From positions 124,001-188,000 of the forward strand of contig NZ_FNHS01000001.1 of assembly GCF_900103445.1 (NCBI RefSeq): 64,000 nucleotides of DNA, read 5' to 3'. This DNA comes from Methylobacterium phyllostachyos (lineage in GTDB: Bacteria > Pseudomonadota > Alphaproteobacteria > Rhizobiales > Beijerinckiaceae). The position numbers and the translations under genes were made by a program. Below, one piece after another: positions 36,880 through 46,258 of the stretch; the stretch's first letter is position 1, and each line of letters begins with the position of its first letter. Under the pieces are notes generated by a model. The model was not told the origin of the DNA. It did no database searches and worked only from the letters and a program-made list of their open reading frames with translations.

Positions 36880-37890
36880 ATGACGACTGTACTGGTCACC
36901 GGGGCGGCGGGGTTCATAGGCTATCACGTCGCCAGGCGCTGTCTCGAAGCAGGCTGCGACGTCCTCGGGATCGACAATCTGAATGACTATTACGAGGTGG
37001 CCCTCAAGGAGGGCCGCCTCAAGGAACTCGCGCCCTATCAGGCTTTCACGTTCCGCAGGGTGGATCTGGCCGACCGCGTGGCCACGGAGGAGATCTTCCG
37101 GGCAGCGCCCTTCGACGCGGTCATCCATCTGGCCGCGCAGGCGGGCGTGCGCTACTCGATCGAGAACCCGCACGCCTACGCGAAGAGCAATATCGACGGT
37201 TTCCTCAACGTTTTGGAAGGGTGCCGGCACAACCACGTGGGCCACCTGCTCTACGCCTCGTCGAGTTCCGTCTATGGCGCGGTAACGCAGATGCCGTTCT
37301 CGGTCCACCAGAACGTCGATCATCCGGTCAGCCTCTACGCGGCGACCAAGAAGGCGAACGAACTCTTCGCCCACAGCTACAGCCACCTCTACGGCATTCC
37401 CTGCAGCGGGCTGCGGTTCTTCACGGTTTACGGCCCGTGGGGGCGGCCCGACATGGCGCTGTTCCTGTTCACGCGAGCGATCCTGGCGGATGAGCCGATC
37501 AAGGTGTTCGCCCACGGGCGGATGCAGCGTGATTTCACCTACATCGACGACGTGGTCGAAGGCATCGTCCGCCTCGCCGGGCTGCCGGCGCAGGCCAACC
37601 CGGCCTGGAACTCGGACGCCCCCGACCCCGGAAGCAGCAGCGCTCCCTACCGGCTCTACAACATCGGCACCCACCAGCCGGTGCAGCTCCTACGGCTGAT
37701 CGAGGTCCTAGAGGATTGCCTGGGCCGCAAGGCGCGCAAGGACCTCCTTCCGATGCAACCGGGTGACGTACCCGCCACCTACGCGGATGTCGCGGATCTC
37801 ACCGAGGCGGTCGGCTACGCGCCGAGCACCCCCATCGAGGTCGGCGTCGAACGCTTCGTCCGATGGTACCGCGACCACTACCGCGTCTGA
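36880..37890 (+). CDS. NAD-dependent epimerase, UDP-glucuronate 4-epimerase type
   Basis: 336-residue extended SDR. Rossmann motif VLVTGAAGFIGYHVA at 4-18, then GIDNLNDYYEVALK, a segment typical of UDP-glucuronate 4-epimerases (LspL/CapI/UGlcAE), catalytic SSSSVYG and YAATKKANELFAHSY (YxxxK), and GPWGRPDMALF near the uronate-binding loop. It makes UDP-galacturonate from UDP-glucuronate for capsule or LPS. It stands 84 bp behind the MOSC gene and may supply sugar for the glycan region that begins 6 kb further on. Confidence 0.92.
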   Translation: MTTVLVTGAAGFIGYHVARRCLEAGCDVLGIDNLNDYYEVALKEGRLKELAPYQAFTFRRVDLADRVATEEIFRAAPFDAVIHLAAQAGVRYSIENPHAYAKSNIDGFLNVLEGCRHNHVGHLLYASSSSVYGAVTQMPFSVHQNVDHPVSLYAATKKANELFAHSYSHLYGIPCSGLRFFTVYGPWGRPDMALFLFTRAILADEPIKVFAHGRMQRDFTYIDDVVEGIVRLAGLPAQANPAWNSDAPDPGSSSAPYRLYNIGTHQPVQLLRLIEVLEDCLGRKARKDLLPMQPGDVPATYADVADLTEAVGYAPSTPIEVGVERFVRWYRDHYRV

Positions 37891-37935
37891 GCGGGATCAG
37901 CCCGATGCGCGGAGTCCGCCTCGCGCCGGATCGGG

Positions 37936-38685
37936 TCAGTAGCGATCCTCCGAGGTGACGCCTCCGCCCGGCTGCACTTCGGGCGACGGCTCCGGGCCCG
38001 GTGCGTCGCGCTCCGGGCGCGGTCTGGCCACATTCCGCCGGGGCGCCGGTGTCGCTCTTGGGGGGACGTTGACGACCGCGGCCTTCCCCGGCGGCCCAGC
38101 CGGGCCCGGAGCCCCCCGGGGACCGGCTGGGCCCGCGGGGCCCGACGGCCCGGGCGGGCCTTTATCGCCGACGCTCCCCGCCTCACCCACCGGACCGCGC
38201 GGGCCGGGCTCACCCTGAGTGCCCGGGGGGCCGGACGCGCCCGCTTGCCCGGGTGTCCCGGGCGGACCTGGCGGCCCCATCGCACCCCGTTCGCCGGTGA
38301 GGCCGATCTCTCCCCGCGGACCGACCTCACCCCGGGCGCCCTGGGGTCCGGCGGGACCGGTCAATCCAGGGGCCTGCGGCCCCTGCTGGCCGCAGCCGCT
38401 GACCACGACATCGCGGGATTGCTTCGGCGTCCGGATGGTCGCGATACAGGTCGCCGGGTGGTACACCACGCGGAACTCGAAATAGCCGCTGCTGTCCGTC
38501 CGCTGCGGGAACCGGCCGTCCAGAGTGATCTCGGTGTCCGGATCATCCGCATAGCCGATGATCCAGAGGTCGCCGCCGGTGATCTTGGCCGCCTCGATAC
38601 GCATCTCGGCGCGCACGGGCGTCGCCCACGCCGCCGCCAGGGCGCCGATCCAGCAGAGGGCGTAGCGCTGACGCAGGGTGCGCAT
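37936..38685 (-). CDS. Secreted collagen-like protein
   Basis: About 249 residues. Signal peptide from [12 protein letters not shown] to about ATPVRAE, then a compact N-terminal domain of about 75 residues ([19 protein letters not shown]... with two cysteines in ATCIATIR and VSGCGQQ), then 32 uninterrupted Gly-X-Y triplets rich in Pro, Glu, Arg and Ala, and a basic/acidic proline-rich tail. Gly-X-Y runs this long form trimeric triple helices in bacteria without hydroxyproline. No LPXTG or other anchor is seen, so it may be secreted or periplasmic. An in-frame ATG also lies at 38703. Role unknown: surface adhesion and biofilm are possibilities for bacterial collagens. Confidence 0.82.
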   Translation of the reverse strand: MRTLRQRYALCWIGALAAAWATPVRAEMRIEAAKITGGDLWIIGYADDPDTEITLDGRFPQRTDSSGYFEFRVVYHPATCIATIRTPKQSRDVVVSGCGQQGPQAPGLTGPAGPQGARGEVGPRGEIGLTGERGAMGPPGPPGTPGQAGASGPPGTQGEPGPRGPVGEAGSVGDKGPPGPSGPAGPAGPRGAPGPAGPPGKAAVVNVPPRATPAPRRNVARPRPERDAPGPEPSPEVQPGGGVTSEDRY

Positions 38686-38985
38686 GGCAATATCGATGAT
38701 CATGTGCGGGCCACCATGCCGGACGGCCTGGGTTAATCAATAACCAAATGAATAGGTCGAATGTGGAAAACACCGGTTTTCCAAGGGCGATTATTTGAGA
38801 TGTGATTTCCGGTCGTGAATGGCCGTCGATGCCCGCCCGGTCGACGGCATCACCCGGCCGGTTCATCGGCGTCCGCTTCGGTCGGGAACGACCCTTGCTG
38901 GGTTACGCCCGTAGCAAGCCCCGCGTCGCCGGAGCGTTCACCGGCGGGCCCTCACAATGCCGTCACCGGGCTACCCTGCCGCCGC

Positions 38986-41013
38986 TCAGGCCGCCGCGAT
39001 ACGGGCGGGGAACAGGGTGGCTTCAAGGACCGATTCCGGCATGGGACGGCCGAGGTGATAGCCCTGGAGGAACGGGCATCCCATCGTCTGCAGGATCCGC
39101 AGCTCTTCGTCCGATTCCACCCCCTCGGCGACAACCTCCAGTCCGAGCAGGCGCCCGAGCCCGAGGACCGCGAGGACCAGCCCACGCTTGTCGTCGCAGG
39201 TGCCAAGGCCCGTGACGAAGCTCCGATCGATCTTGATCCGGTCTGCGCGAAGCTGGCGCAGCGACGACAGCGACGAGTAGCCGATGCCGAAATCGTCGAG
39301 GGCTACCCGGATGCCCGCCCGCGAAAGGGCCTGAAGCTTGCCCTGGACGGCGCCGATATCGAGTGCCGTCTCCTCGGTGATCTCGATCTCCAGCAGCGCG
39401 GGCGGCAGATCGAGGGCCTGCAGCCGCTCGATGACGATCTCGTCCACCGGCACCTGCGCCATCTCCCGGGGCGAGACGTTCATGGCGACGCGGACCGTCC
39501 CGAGCCCCCGGCTGCGCAGGATCTGCATCATCGCGCAGACCTGTTCGAGGATGTAGCGCAGCAGCGACTCGGTCAGACCGGCGGTCGCCGCGGTGGCGAT
39601 CAGATCGGGCGGCGCGATCCAGCCGAGCCGCGGATGCTGCCATCGCACCAGCGCCTCGAGCCCCACCAGCGTCTCCGCATCCATGGCGTAGATCGGCTGG
39701 AACCAGACTTCGAGCGCGGCTTCGGCGAGCGCCGTGGAGAGGTCGCGCTCAAGGTCGCGGCGGGTCTCCAGCCGTTCGCGCAGCCCCGCATCGAACATCC
39801 GGTAGTGATTCCGGCCGGCGGCTTTCGCGGCGTACAGCGCCACATCGGCGCAGCTGAGCATCTCGGTCAGGCTCGGCTCCGGATCGGCATGAATGCCGAT
39901 GCTGACCCCCAGACGCCCGGCATCGAAACCGTCGAACGGCTGCGCGACCGCCGCGACGAGGTGTGCAGCCATCGCCTCGCAGGGCACGCCGGAGGCGGCC
40001 GGATCGTAGAGCACCGCGAATTCGTCGCCGCCGAGCCGGGCCGCTAGACCGTTCGCAGGCAGCGCGGCGCCGATCCGCCGCGCGACCTCGACCAACACGC
40101 GGTCGCCGGCCTTGTGGCCATACACGTCATTGATGACCTTGAAGCCGTCGAGGTCGAGCAAGAGCAGGCTGACCGGGCCCGAACGCAGGCGCATCTCCGC
40201 CTGCTGAATGAAACCTGCGCGGTTCAGGAGGCCGGTCAGGTCGTCGTGCGTGGCGCGCCAACGCATTTCGTCGGCCAGGGCGCTCGCGCTCGCATGAGCC
40301 TCGGCGCGCGAGCGCGCCAGCGCCGTGGCCTCGTTCTTGATCCGGCTCACCTCGCGGAAGGTCGCTTCGCTGCGGAACGCCGTGTTCATCAGCGCCAAGA
40401 GGTAGAGCAGCACGCAGGCCGCGAGGCAGTTCCGGTCGAAACCACCCGCGGCGACCAAGCAGAATGTGACGGCGAGCAGCGGGGGCAGGATGAAGCCCAG
40501 CGGAATCCGGGCATAGGCCGTACCATGCGTCACGGCGCCGGCGGTGATGCCACAGGTGATCGCGAGGTAGAACAGGGTCTGCGCGGAGGTATAACCGTCA
40601 CAAAGCAGGGGCTGGCAGGCCCAGACCAAGCCGGACAGGCACGCTGCAGCAATACACACCCGCAGATGCCGGTCGATCGATTGTGCGGTCCTGGCTGTCA
40701 GCTCCGGCGAGGCGTCGGCCGTCAGGGTGAGCCCGAAGCAAGGCATGCGGCAAAGGCAGATCCGCAGGAGGTTGGCGCCCGTCGAGACCGCAAACCAGAC
40801 GGCACCGGCCTCGCCGTGTCCGCTCCGGCAGGCGACCACGGTGCTGGCCAGGCCGAGCAGCATGTTGACCGGAATCGCCGCGAGGGTGCTGCCGCGCATC
40901 GCCTCAAGCTGATCCCGCCGGACCAGCGCGTAAGCGCGTGATTCCTCGGGATCGACCGTGGCATCCGGATCGGGCAGCCGCCAGCCAGATGCTTCCTGCT
41001 CACGAACACTCAT
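38986..41013 (-). CDS. GGDEF-EAL cyclic-di-GMP signalling protein
   Basis: 675 residues. N-terminal part (about 40-205) has several hydrophobic helices (for example MLGLASTVVACRS, GFILPPLLAVTFCLVAAGG, NCLAACVLLYLLALM), so it is an inner-membrane sensor of unknown stimulus. A coiled linker leads to a GGDEF domain with an intact GGDEF at about 327-331, preceded by LDGFKVINDVYGH. The allosteric I-site RxxD expected five residues before is not present (ANGLAARL). The EAL domain keeps EALVRWQHP (about 452), MNVSPRE, the DDFGIGYSS loop and KIDRSFV, so c-di-GMP hydrolysis is likely. Net activity is undetermined. It is upstream of the collagen-like gene, same strand, separated by 300 bp. Confidence 0.93.
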   Translation of the reverse strand: MSVREQEASGWRLPDPDATVDPEESRAYALVRRDQLEAMRGSTLAAIPVNMLLGLASTVVACRSGHGEAGAVWFAVSTGANLLRICLCRMPCFGLTLTADASPELTARTAQSIDRHLRVCIAAACLSGLVWACQPLLCDGYTSAQTLFYLAITCGITAGAVTHGTAYARIPLGFILPPLLAVTFCLVAAGGFDRNCLAACVLLYLLALMNTAFRSEATFREVSRIKNEATALARSRAEAHASASALADEMRWRATHDDLTGLLNRAGFIQQAEMRLRSGPVSLLLLDLDGFKVINDVYGHKAGDRVLVEVARRIGAALPANGLAARLGGDEFAVLYDPAASGVPCEAMAAHLVAAVAQPFDGFDAGRLGVSIGIHADPEPSLTEMLSCADVALYAAKAAGRNHYRMFDAGLRERLETRRDLERDLSTALAEAALEVWFQPIYAMDAETLVGLEALVRWQHPRLGWIAPPDLIATAATAGLTESLLRYILEQVCAMMQILRSRGLGTVRVAMNVSPREMAQVPVDEIVIERLQALDLPPALLEIEITEETALDIGAVQGKLQALSRAGIRVALDDFGIGYSSLSSLRQLRADRIKIDRSFVTGLGTCDDKRGLVLAVLGLGRLLGLEVVAEGVESDEELRILQTMGCPFLQGYHLGRPMPESVLEATLFPARIAAA

Positions 41014-41203
41014 CGCGCGTCCAATCAGAGGCGTATGATCATCCGCGGAGACTCATAAAATATCGTTGCAGGACGATGCCCGGAAACAATTTGTCGGCGA
41101 TGCGCAAGCTTCGCGGGGTCGGGACGTCGCGTCGCAAGCCATTCCGACCGTATGAGCCGGCACCATATCGTATCGCAGGCCGGTCCCGGGCCCTGGATCC
41201 ATC

Positions 41204-42271
41204 ATGGCCCTCACGCGCGATCTTCTCGATATCCAGACGATCTACCACGAGGCGGCGGTGCAGGATTTTCCCCTGGGTAAGGAAATCCTGGCGCGCTTTC
41301 CCGAAGCCGCCCGGATCATCGTGCCGTCGCATTGGAACATCCCCGCGCTGCACGGGAATGCCGGATCGGTCGAGGATTGGGTGCGGATCAAGCGCTCGAC
41401 CCTGGTCCTGGGCGTCAAGAAGGGCCTGTCCATGCGTCCGAATGGGCGCAGCGCCCATTTCATCGCGCCCTCGACCTCCATCGGCTGCGCCATGGCTTGC
41501 GCCTACTGCTACGTGCCGCGCCGCAAAGGTTTTTCGAACCCGATCTCGCTGTTCGTGAACATCGAACAGGCCTGCGCTGCGATCGCCCGGCATGCCGGGC
41601 GCCAGGGGCATCTGCCTGAACCCGACACCATCGATCCCGAATGCTGGGTCTACGATATCGGCGAGAACGGCGACCTCTCGGTGGATGCCGCCGTCAGCAG
41701 CGGGGTCGGGAGCATGATCGCGCTGTTTCGCAACCTGCCTAATGCCAAGGCGTCCTTCGCCACCAAGGCCGTGAACCGTACCCTGCTGGACTACGACCCG
41801 CAGGGCAAGACGCGGATCCGTTTCTCGCTCATGCCCGCCCGCATCGCCAAGGTCGTCGATGTCCGGACCACGCCGATCCCGGAGCGGATCGCCGCCATCG
41901 ACGACTTCGTGGCGGCTGGCTACGAGGTTCACGTCAATTTCTCCCCGGTGATCCTCTACGAGGGCTGGGAGGAGGATTGGCGCGCGCTTTTCGCCGAGAT
42001 CGACGGCACGCTCACGGACGCCGCCAAGGCGCAGCTCAAGTGCGAAATCATCATGCTGACCCACAACGCGGATCTGCACGCGGTCAATCTGGGCTGGCAC
42101 CCGCGCGCCGAGGACCTGCTCTGGCGGCCCGACATCCAGGAGGTCAAAGTCTCGGAGGGAGGGGGAGTCAATCTGCGCTACCGGACCGGTTGGAAGGGCC
42201 AGTGGCTCGCCCGCTTCAAGGCACTGCTCGCCGAAGCCCTGCCGTATTGCGCCGTGCGCTATGCGTTCTGA
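41204..42271 (+). CDS. Spore photoproduct lyase-like radical SAM protein
   Basis: 355 residues with the radical SAM cluster motif CAMACAYC (CxxxCxxC), preceded by STSIGC, and VNFSPVILYEGWEEDW near the C-terminal third. This wording matches the SPL family, which reverses the spore photoproduct thymine dimer in Bacillus and Clostridium. The host does not sporulate, so it may repair other DNA lesions or act on another substrate; several alphaproteobacteria encode such SPL-like proteins. ATG at 41204 starts MALTRDLLDIQTIYHE. Upstream DNA (41014-41203) separates it from the divergent GGDEF-EAL gene. Confidence 0.85.
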   Translation: MALTRDLLDIQTIYHEAAVQDFPLGKEILARFPEAARIIVPSHWNIPALHGNAGSVEDWVRIKRSTLVLGVKKGLSMRPNGRSAHFIAPSTSIGCAMACAYCYVPRRKGFSNPISLFVNIEQACAAIARHAGRQGHLPEPDTIDPECWVYDIGENGDLSVDAAVSSGVGSMIALFRNLPNAKASFATKAVNRTLLDYDPQGKTRIRFSLMPARIAKVVDVRTTPIPERIAAIDDFVAAGYEVHVNFSPVILYEGWEEDWRALFAEIDGTLTDAAKAQLKCEIIMLTHNADLHAVNLGWHPRAEDLLWRPDIQEVKVSEGGGVNLRYRTGWKGQWLARFKALLAEALPYCAVRYAF

Positions 42272-42317
42272 ACCTCCGGCCCATGCGGGCGTTGAGACGC
42301 GAGCACGGGGCACAGCC

Positions 42318-42776
42318 ATGTCGACACACGAGGCCTTCATCGGTGCGGCCGTCACCCTCGCCGCGGAGAACGTCGCGGCCGGCGGAGCACCCTACGGGGC
42401 GGTGATCGTGCGCGACGGCGCCGTCCTCGTACGGGCGGCCAACACCGTCCACACGACGAACGATCCGAGCGCCCATGCCGAGATGGAGGCATTGCGGGAG
42501 GCGAGTCGGATCCTGGGCCGCCGTGACCTCTCCGATTGCGTGATGTACGCAAGCGGACGCCCCTGCCCCATGTGCCATGCTGCGATGCGGCTCGCGGGCT
42601 TCAAGCGCGGGTACTTCGCCTTCTCGGCCGAGGAAGCCGAGCAGTATGGGGCCGGCAGCGCGACGATCTACGCCGAACTGTGCCAATCCCTCGATTCGCA
42701 GCCGATGCAGCTCAGCCAGATCCGGCCGGACGGCGAAGCGCCCTACGCCGCGTGGCGCGCGCGCCGGCGAGCCTGA
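42318..42776 (+). CDS. Nucleoside/guanine deaminase-family zinc enzyme
   Basis: 152 residues of the cytidine/deoxycytidylate deaminase fold. The zinc-site motifs HAEMEAL (His and catalytic Glu) and PCPMCHAAM (two Cys ligands) are intact. The C-terminal AEEAEQYGAGSATIYAEL and QLSQIRPDGEAPY are like bacterial guanine deaminases and related tRNA/nucleoside deaminases; which base it uses is open. The start at 42318 (MSTHEAFIGAAV) is preferred over a frame open from 42261. It follows the SPL-like gene by 46 bp and may share its mRNA. Confidence 0.88.
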   Translation: MSTHEAFIGAAVTLAAENVAAGGAPYGAVIVRDGAVLVRAANTVHTTNDPSAHAEMEALREASRILGRRDLSDCVMYASGRPCPMCHAAMRLAGFKRGYFAFSAEEAEQYGAGSATIYAELCQSLDSQPMQLSQIRPDGEAPYAAWRARRRA

Positions 42777-42780
42777 CGCG

Positions 42781-43104
42781 TCAGTGCGTCCAGGGCGCGG
42801 TCCGGTTGAACTTGAAATTATCGGAGTAGGACAAGCCCTTGCGGGCGGCAGGTTTCGCAGGCTGCTCGACACGATAGGCGATGCCCTCGCGCTTGGCGTA
42901 GGCCACAGCCTCGTCCTCGGTCTCGAATTCGAGGCGGACCTGCTGCATCATGTCGGAGGAACCGTTCCAGCCCATCAGCGGATCAATCTCGCGCGGGCTA
43001 GTCCGGTCGAACTCCAGAACCCACTGCTTCGTCCGGGCAAGGCCCGACTGCGTGGCATCCCGAGACGGACGGAAGATGCGGGCGCTCGGCATCTGAGACG
43101 ACAT
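42781..43104 (-). CDS. ETC complex I subunit (NDUFS4/18-kDa-like)
   Basis: 107-residue alphaproteobacterial accessory subunit of NADH:quinone oxidoreductase, homologous to mitochondrial NDUFS4. It shows the family wording ARIFRPSRDATQSGLARTK, WVLEFDRTSPREIDPLMGW and EDEAVAYAKREGI. The start at 43104 (MSSQMPSARIF) is clear; the frame continues upstream into the tRNA, which is not coding. Found next to a tRNA-Pro gene, 14 bp away. It stabilises the NADH-dehydrogenase module at the inner membrane. Confidence 0.93.
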   Translation of the reverse strand: MSSQMPSARIFRPSRDATQSGLARTKQWVLEFDRTSPREIDPLMGWNGSSDMMQQVRLEFETEDEAVAYAKREGIAYRVEQPAKPAARKGLSYSDNFKFNRTAPWTH

Positions 43105-43117
43105 GCTCCTGATCGAA

Positions 43118-43194
<77 letters not shown>

Positions 43195-43673
43195 ACACCC
43201 CATTACGGGCTCAGATCCCTACCGTTTCGGCCGCCAGCCCGCAAGGCGAACATGGGTCTCTCACTGCGCAATGCGCGCATTTGGCCGCCCTGGGCGCCCG
43301 GGGTACCCGCAACCCTTGCGAGATTGGGGCGAGCGGACGGCGCGATAGTTCGTACGGAAGATGTCCCGTGACGGGGCGGGACCGGCGTCGCGAACCCGGT
43401 GAAGGATTGGTCCCGTCGCCCAGCCATGCGCCCCGCGTCACCGGTCGACCACGTCCTCCCTTGGAGCGTCCAGCGCCAAGAAGCAGCCATCGGCATCTCA
43501 TCCGAGATGAGAGGATGCATGGGACGAAGCCCCCTCTCAGGCACGCAGGATACGAGAGCGGGATCCAGACCTGTGAGACGTTCGACCTGTCGCGGGCACA
43601 GGTAGCTCTGGACCTTAAACGTTGCTCGGGATAAACTTGATAACAACGTATCGGACTACTGAGTTAAGTATAT
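43195..43673. other. Region without a supported gene, left edge of the glycan region
   Basis: 479 bp. It must contain the tRNA promoter on the minus strand. A 147-codon minus-strand frame (43203-43646) is open but rich in Arg, Pro and Ser with no domain, and would overlap the tRNA promoter. From about 43610 the composition turns AT-rich (GATAACAACGTATCGG), marking the change to accessory DNA. Confidence 0.55.
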
Positions 43674-44570
43674 ATGTTGGCAAATCCGCTGAAAATCGCC
43701 GTCGTGATTGCCAGCAAGGGCAGGCCCCTCGAGCTCGCGCAACGAACAGGGCTGCTCGCCGAGCAAACCCGCCCACCGGTCACGGTTGTGTATTCGGTGA
43801 CCGGTGAGTCGGATCTGCCCAAGAGGAGCGATCTGTATCCGACGCACACGGTCGTCATGGGGCCTGCGGGCGCCGCCCGTCAGCGCAACAGGGGCATGGA
43901 GGTTGTTCTCGACGCCTGCGACCTGATTGCCTTCCTGGACGACGACTACGTCCCTGCGCCGTGGTGCCTTGAGGCCATGGCGGACTTCATGGCGAGGTTC
44001 CCGACCGTGGTCGGTGCGAACGGCACATTACTTGCCGACGGCATCATGACGGCCGGCATCGAACTGGACGAGGCCATCGGGATGGTTCGGAGCTCGACGC
44101 CGAACGGCAGTGCGGATCCCAGGATCGAGTGGGATCTGACCGGCCTGTACGGCTGCAATATGGTCTTTCGTGCGTCGTCCCTCAGCGATATCAGATTCGA
44201 TGAGAAATTACCTCTCTACTCCTGGCAGGAGGATATCGATTTCGCCGCACAGGCCGCCAAGCATGGTCGGCTCGTCAAAACCAGCGCCTTCGTGGGCGTC
44301 CATCAGGGTGTCAAGAGATCACGATCGTCGGGCCTGCCGTTCGGGTACTCCCAGATCGCGAACCCGATCTACCTAATGAAAAAAGGTACGATGCCTTGGT
44401 CCTTCGGGCTCAAACTGATCGCGAAGAATATCGCCAGCAATCACCTTAAATCGCTACGGCCTGAGCCGTGGGTCGATCGTACGGGTCGGGTTCGCGGCAA
44501 CTGGCTCGCATTTCGCGATTTGCTTTCAGGCCGGCTCGATCCCGAGAACATCTTGCGGATCAAGCCGTGA
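43674..44570 (+). CDS. Family 2 glycosyltransferase
   Basis: 298-residue GT-A enzyme. IAVVIASKGRPLELAQRT opens the nucleotide-binding domain, GAARQRNRGMEVV lines the donor site, IAFLDDDYVPAPWCLE carries the DxD-type metal motif, and SWQEDIDFAAQAAKHGRL provides the ED-x-D acceptor-side motif. Inverting transfer of a sugar from a nucleotide donor to a surface glycan is expected; donor and acceptor are unknown. No strong ribosome binding site precedes the ATG at 43674. First gene of the accessory glycan region. Confidence 0.9.
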   Translation: MLANPLKIAVVIASKGRPLELAQRTGLLAEQTRPPVTVVYSVTGESDLPKRSDLYPTHTVVMGPAGAARQRNRGMEVVLDACDLIAFLDDDYVPAPWCLEAMADFMARFPTVVGANGTLLADGIMTAGIELDEAIGMVRSSTPNGSADPRIEWDLTGLYGCNMVFRASSLSDIRFDEKLPLYSWQEDIDFAAQAAKHGRLVKTSAFVGVHQGVKRSRSSGLPFGYSQIANPIYLMKKGTMPWSFGLKLIAKNIASNHLKSLRPEPWVDRTGRVRGNWLAFRDLLSGRLDPENILRIKP

Positions 44571-45411
44571 CGAATTGCTGAAAACCTTATCCCGTTCCCT
44601 GGGTCAGCTTGCCCGCGTCGTTCCGGCGGGCGGGCGCGATGCCGCCGGTAATCCGACGGGATGTAGCGCGTCGTCATCGAACTGCCTTCCGAGGCAAGGT
44701 CCCGCCGCGGATCCGCCGTTTGGCGACGACGAACCGGAAACGACAGACGATCATCCGCGGATCGCCAGCGTCCGAAGGTCTCACCGCAACGAATGCGCTT
44801 ACTGAATCGCGCCATGCAGTGCGATGAACGTGGTCCGCCGAAATCGATCGATCCAGACATCGCAAGCACGGCACCTGCGGAGCGATGTCGGATCATTCCA
44901 CCGATATCGGGCGAAGTACGAGCCGATTGGGTTCCGTCGTCTAAAGGAGCCAACCTGCACCATCGAGACAGATTCCGCGCCGCAGCGAAACGAAAGCCGG
45001 GTGTCGGCCCCGCTTATTTCAACCGCGCATGAGCGAGCGGCAGGATAGTCTTCGCAGCGCCATACGTTCCAGCGAGCCCAGCTCGCCCAAACTCTCATCC
45101 ACCGCGATCACCATGACGCGCCAATTCATCACCCGACAGGTGGCATCCAAGCGCGTCCAAGGTTCGGCTAGGCCGAACCATCATTTGATCCACCCGACGC
45201 AGACCCAAACCTTGCTTCCCTGACCGTGCCTCCCCGACTGCAGCAAGCCTCTCAGACTGACACGGCAATTCCGGCATGAAAAAAGCATGGCGATTCCCCG
45301 CAGACTGATATATGCAGCCGGTATATGCACCACCTTCGCCCGAAGACTTAATTAATCGCTTACAAATTGCAATTCGAGATGGATGCCGCCTAGCAACTCA
45401 CGGAGTGATAG
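44571..45411. other. Region without a recognisable gene
   Basis: 841 bp between the GT2 and the first FkbM gene. Short frames exist on both strands but none exceeds background or shows a known motif; no tRNA or hairpin of note was seen. The last 110 bp are AT-rich and probably hold the promoter of the next gene. It may be decayed sequence. Confidence 0.5.
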
Positions 45412-46131
45412 ATGGGAAGGCTCTCCACTATAGCAAATCGGCGTGTAAAAAATTTGTTTCGCAGATTGGGCTATGATTTATACCGCAGGCGACCCAACAT
45501 CTACGACTTCCTCCGGGCTCGGGAAGTCGATCTTTTCCTCGACGTCGGGGCCAATAGCGGCCAAACAGGTCTTCGGTTACGGCAATTAGGCTACGAAGGG
45601 AAAATCGTCTCCTTCGAGCCCGTGGGTGATGCTTTCCGACACCTCAAGGGGCATTCCGAACAAGATGCAAACTGGCAAGCCCATAACTTTGCCCTCGGCG
45701 ACGTACGCAGAACCTCGTCCATCAATGTAAGTGAAAACAGCGTCTTCACGTCTCTCCTCGCCCAAACGCCGGAGGCCCAGCGCTACGACACCGCAGCAAT
45801 AGTTGCACATAAAGAAACCATCAACATCGAACGTCTCGATGATATTTACGAACCTTATTCCGACAGCCGGGTATTTCTTAAAATTGTGACGCAAGGTTAT
45901 GAACGGCGGGTCCTAGCCGGCGCCCAACGATCGCTCCAGAAAATTGTTGGCGTCGAACTCATACTTCCTTTGGTGCAAATCTACGAAGACAACTGGTCGA
46001 TTGCCGAAGCATTCTCCCATATGGAGGATCTAGGCTTCACATTGGCGCAAATCGACAGCGAGATCTATGGAAAGTCGGACCCGACTTGTCTTCTTGAAGC
46101 TTACTGTATCTTTCGACGGATCGATCAGTGA
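45412..46131 (+). CDS. FkbM-family methyltransferase (variant active-site motif)
   Basis: 239-residue SAM-dependent methyltransferase. SAM loop VDLFLDVGANSGQTGLRL at about 38-55 and the second strand IVSFEPVGDAFRHL are intact. The later FkbM motif, normally KIDxQGxExxVLxGA, reads KIVTQGYERRVLAGA: the Asp is Val. That change is in the sequence; its effect is unknown. The enzyme may methylate a sugar hydroxyl in the surface glycan, as other FkbM proteins in polysaccharide loci do. Start ATG at 45412 has GGAG about 10 nt upstream. Confidence 0.87.
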   Translation: MGRLSTIANRRVKNLFRRLGYDLYRRRPNIYDFLRAREVDLFLDVGANSGQTGLRLRQLGYEGKIVSFEPVGDAFRHLKGHSEQDANWQAHNFALGDVRRTSSINVSENSVFTSLLAQTPEAQRYDTAAIVAHKETINIERLDDIYEPYSDSRVFLKIVTQGYERRVLAGAQRSLQKIVGVELILPLVQIYEDNWSIAEAFSHMEDLGFTLAQIDSEIYGKSDPTCLLEAYCIFRRIDQ

Positions 46132-46258
46132 TTGCTGCAGTCATTCGACTGCACATCGATGACGCCGACACTATGAAACTGCCCTGTGGCGAGATGCTTT
46201 GCCCCACGGCGATCGCCTGAACCCCAAGGGTCGTCAGATCAAGCACGGAGCAAGGGTT

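Noticed and set aside
37955..38500. GC-rich repetitive DNA as a tandem repeat or CRISPR-like array
   Set aside because: The periodicity is the 9-nt coding of Gly-X-Y triplets in the collagen-like gene; there are no repeat-spacer units.
43203..43646. 147-codon minus-strand frame beside the tRNA
   Set aside because: Composition is Arg/Pro/Ser-rich without domain or ribosome binding site and it would cover the tRNA promoter.
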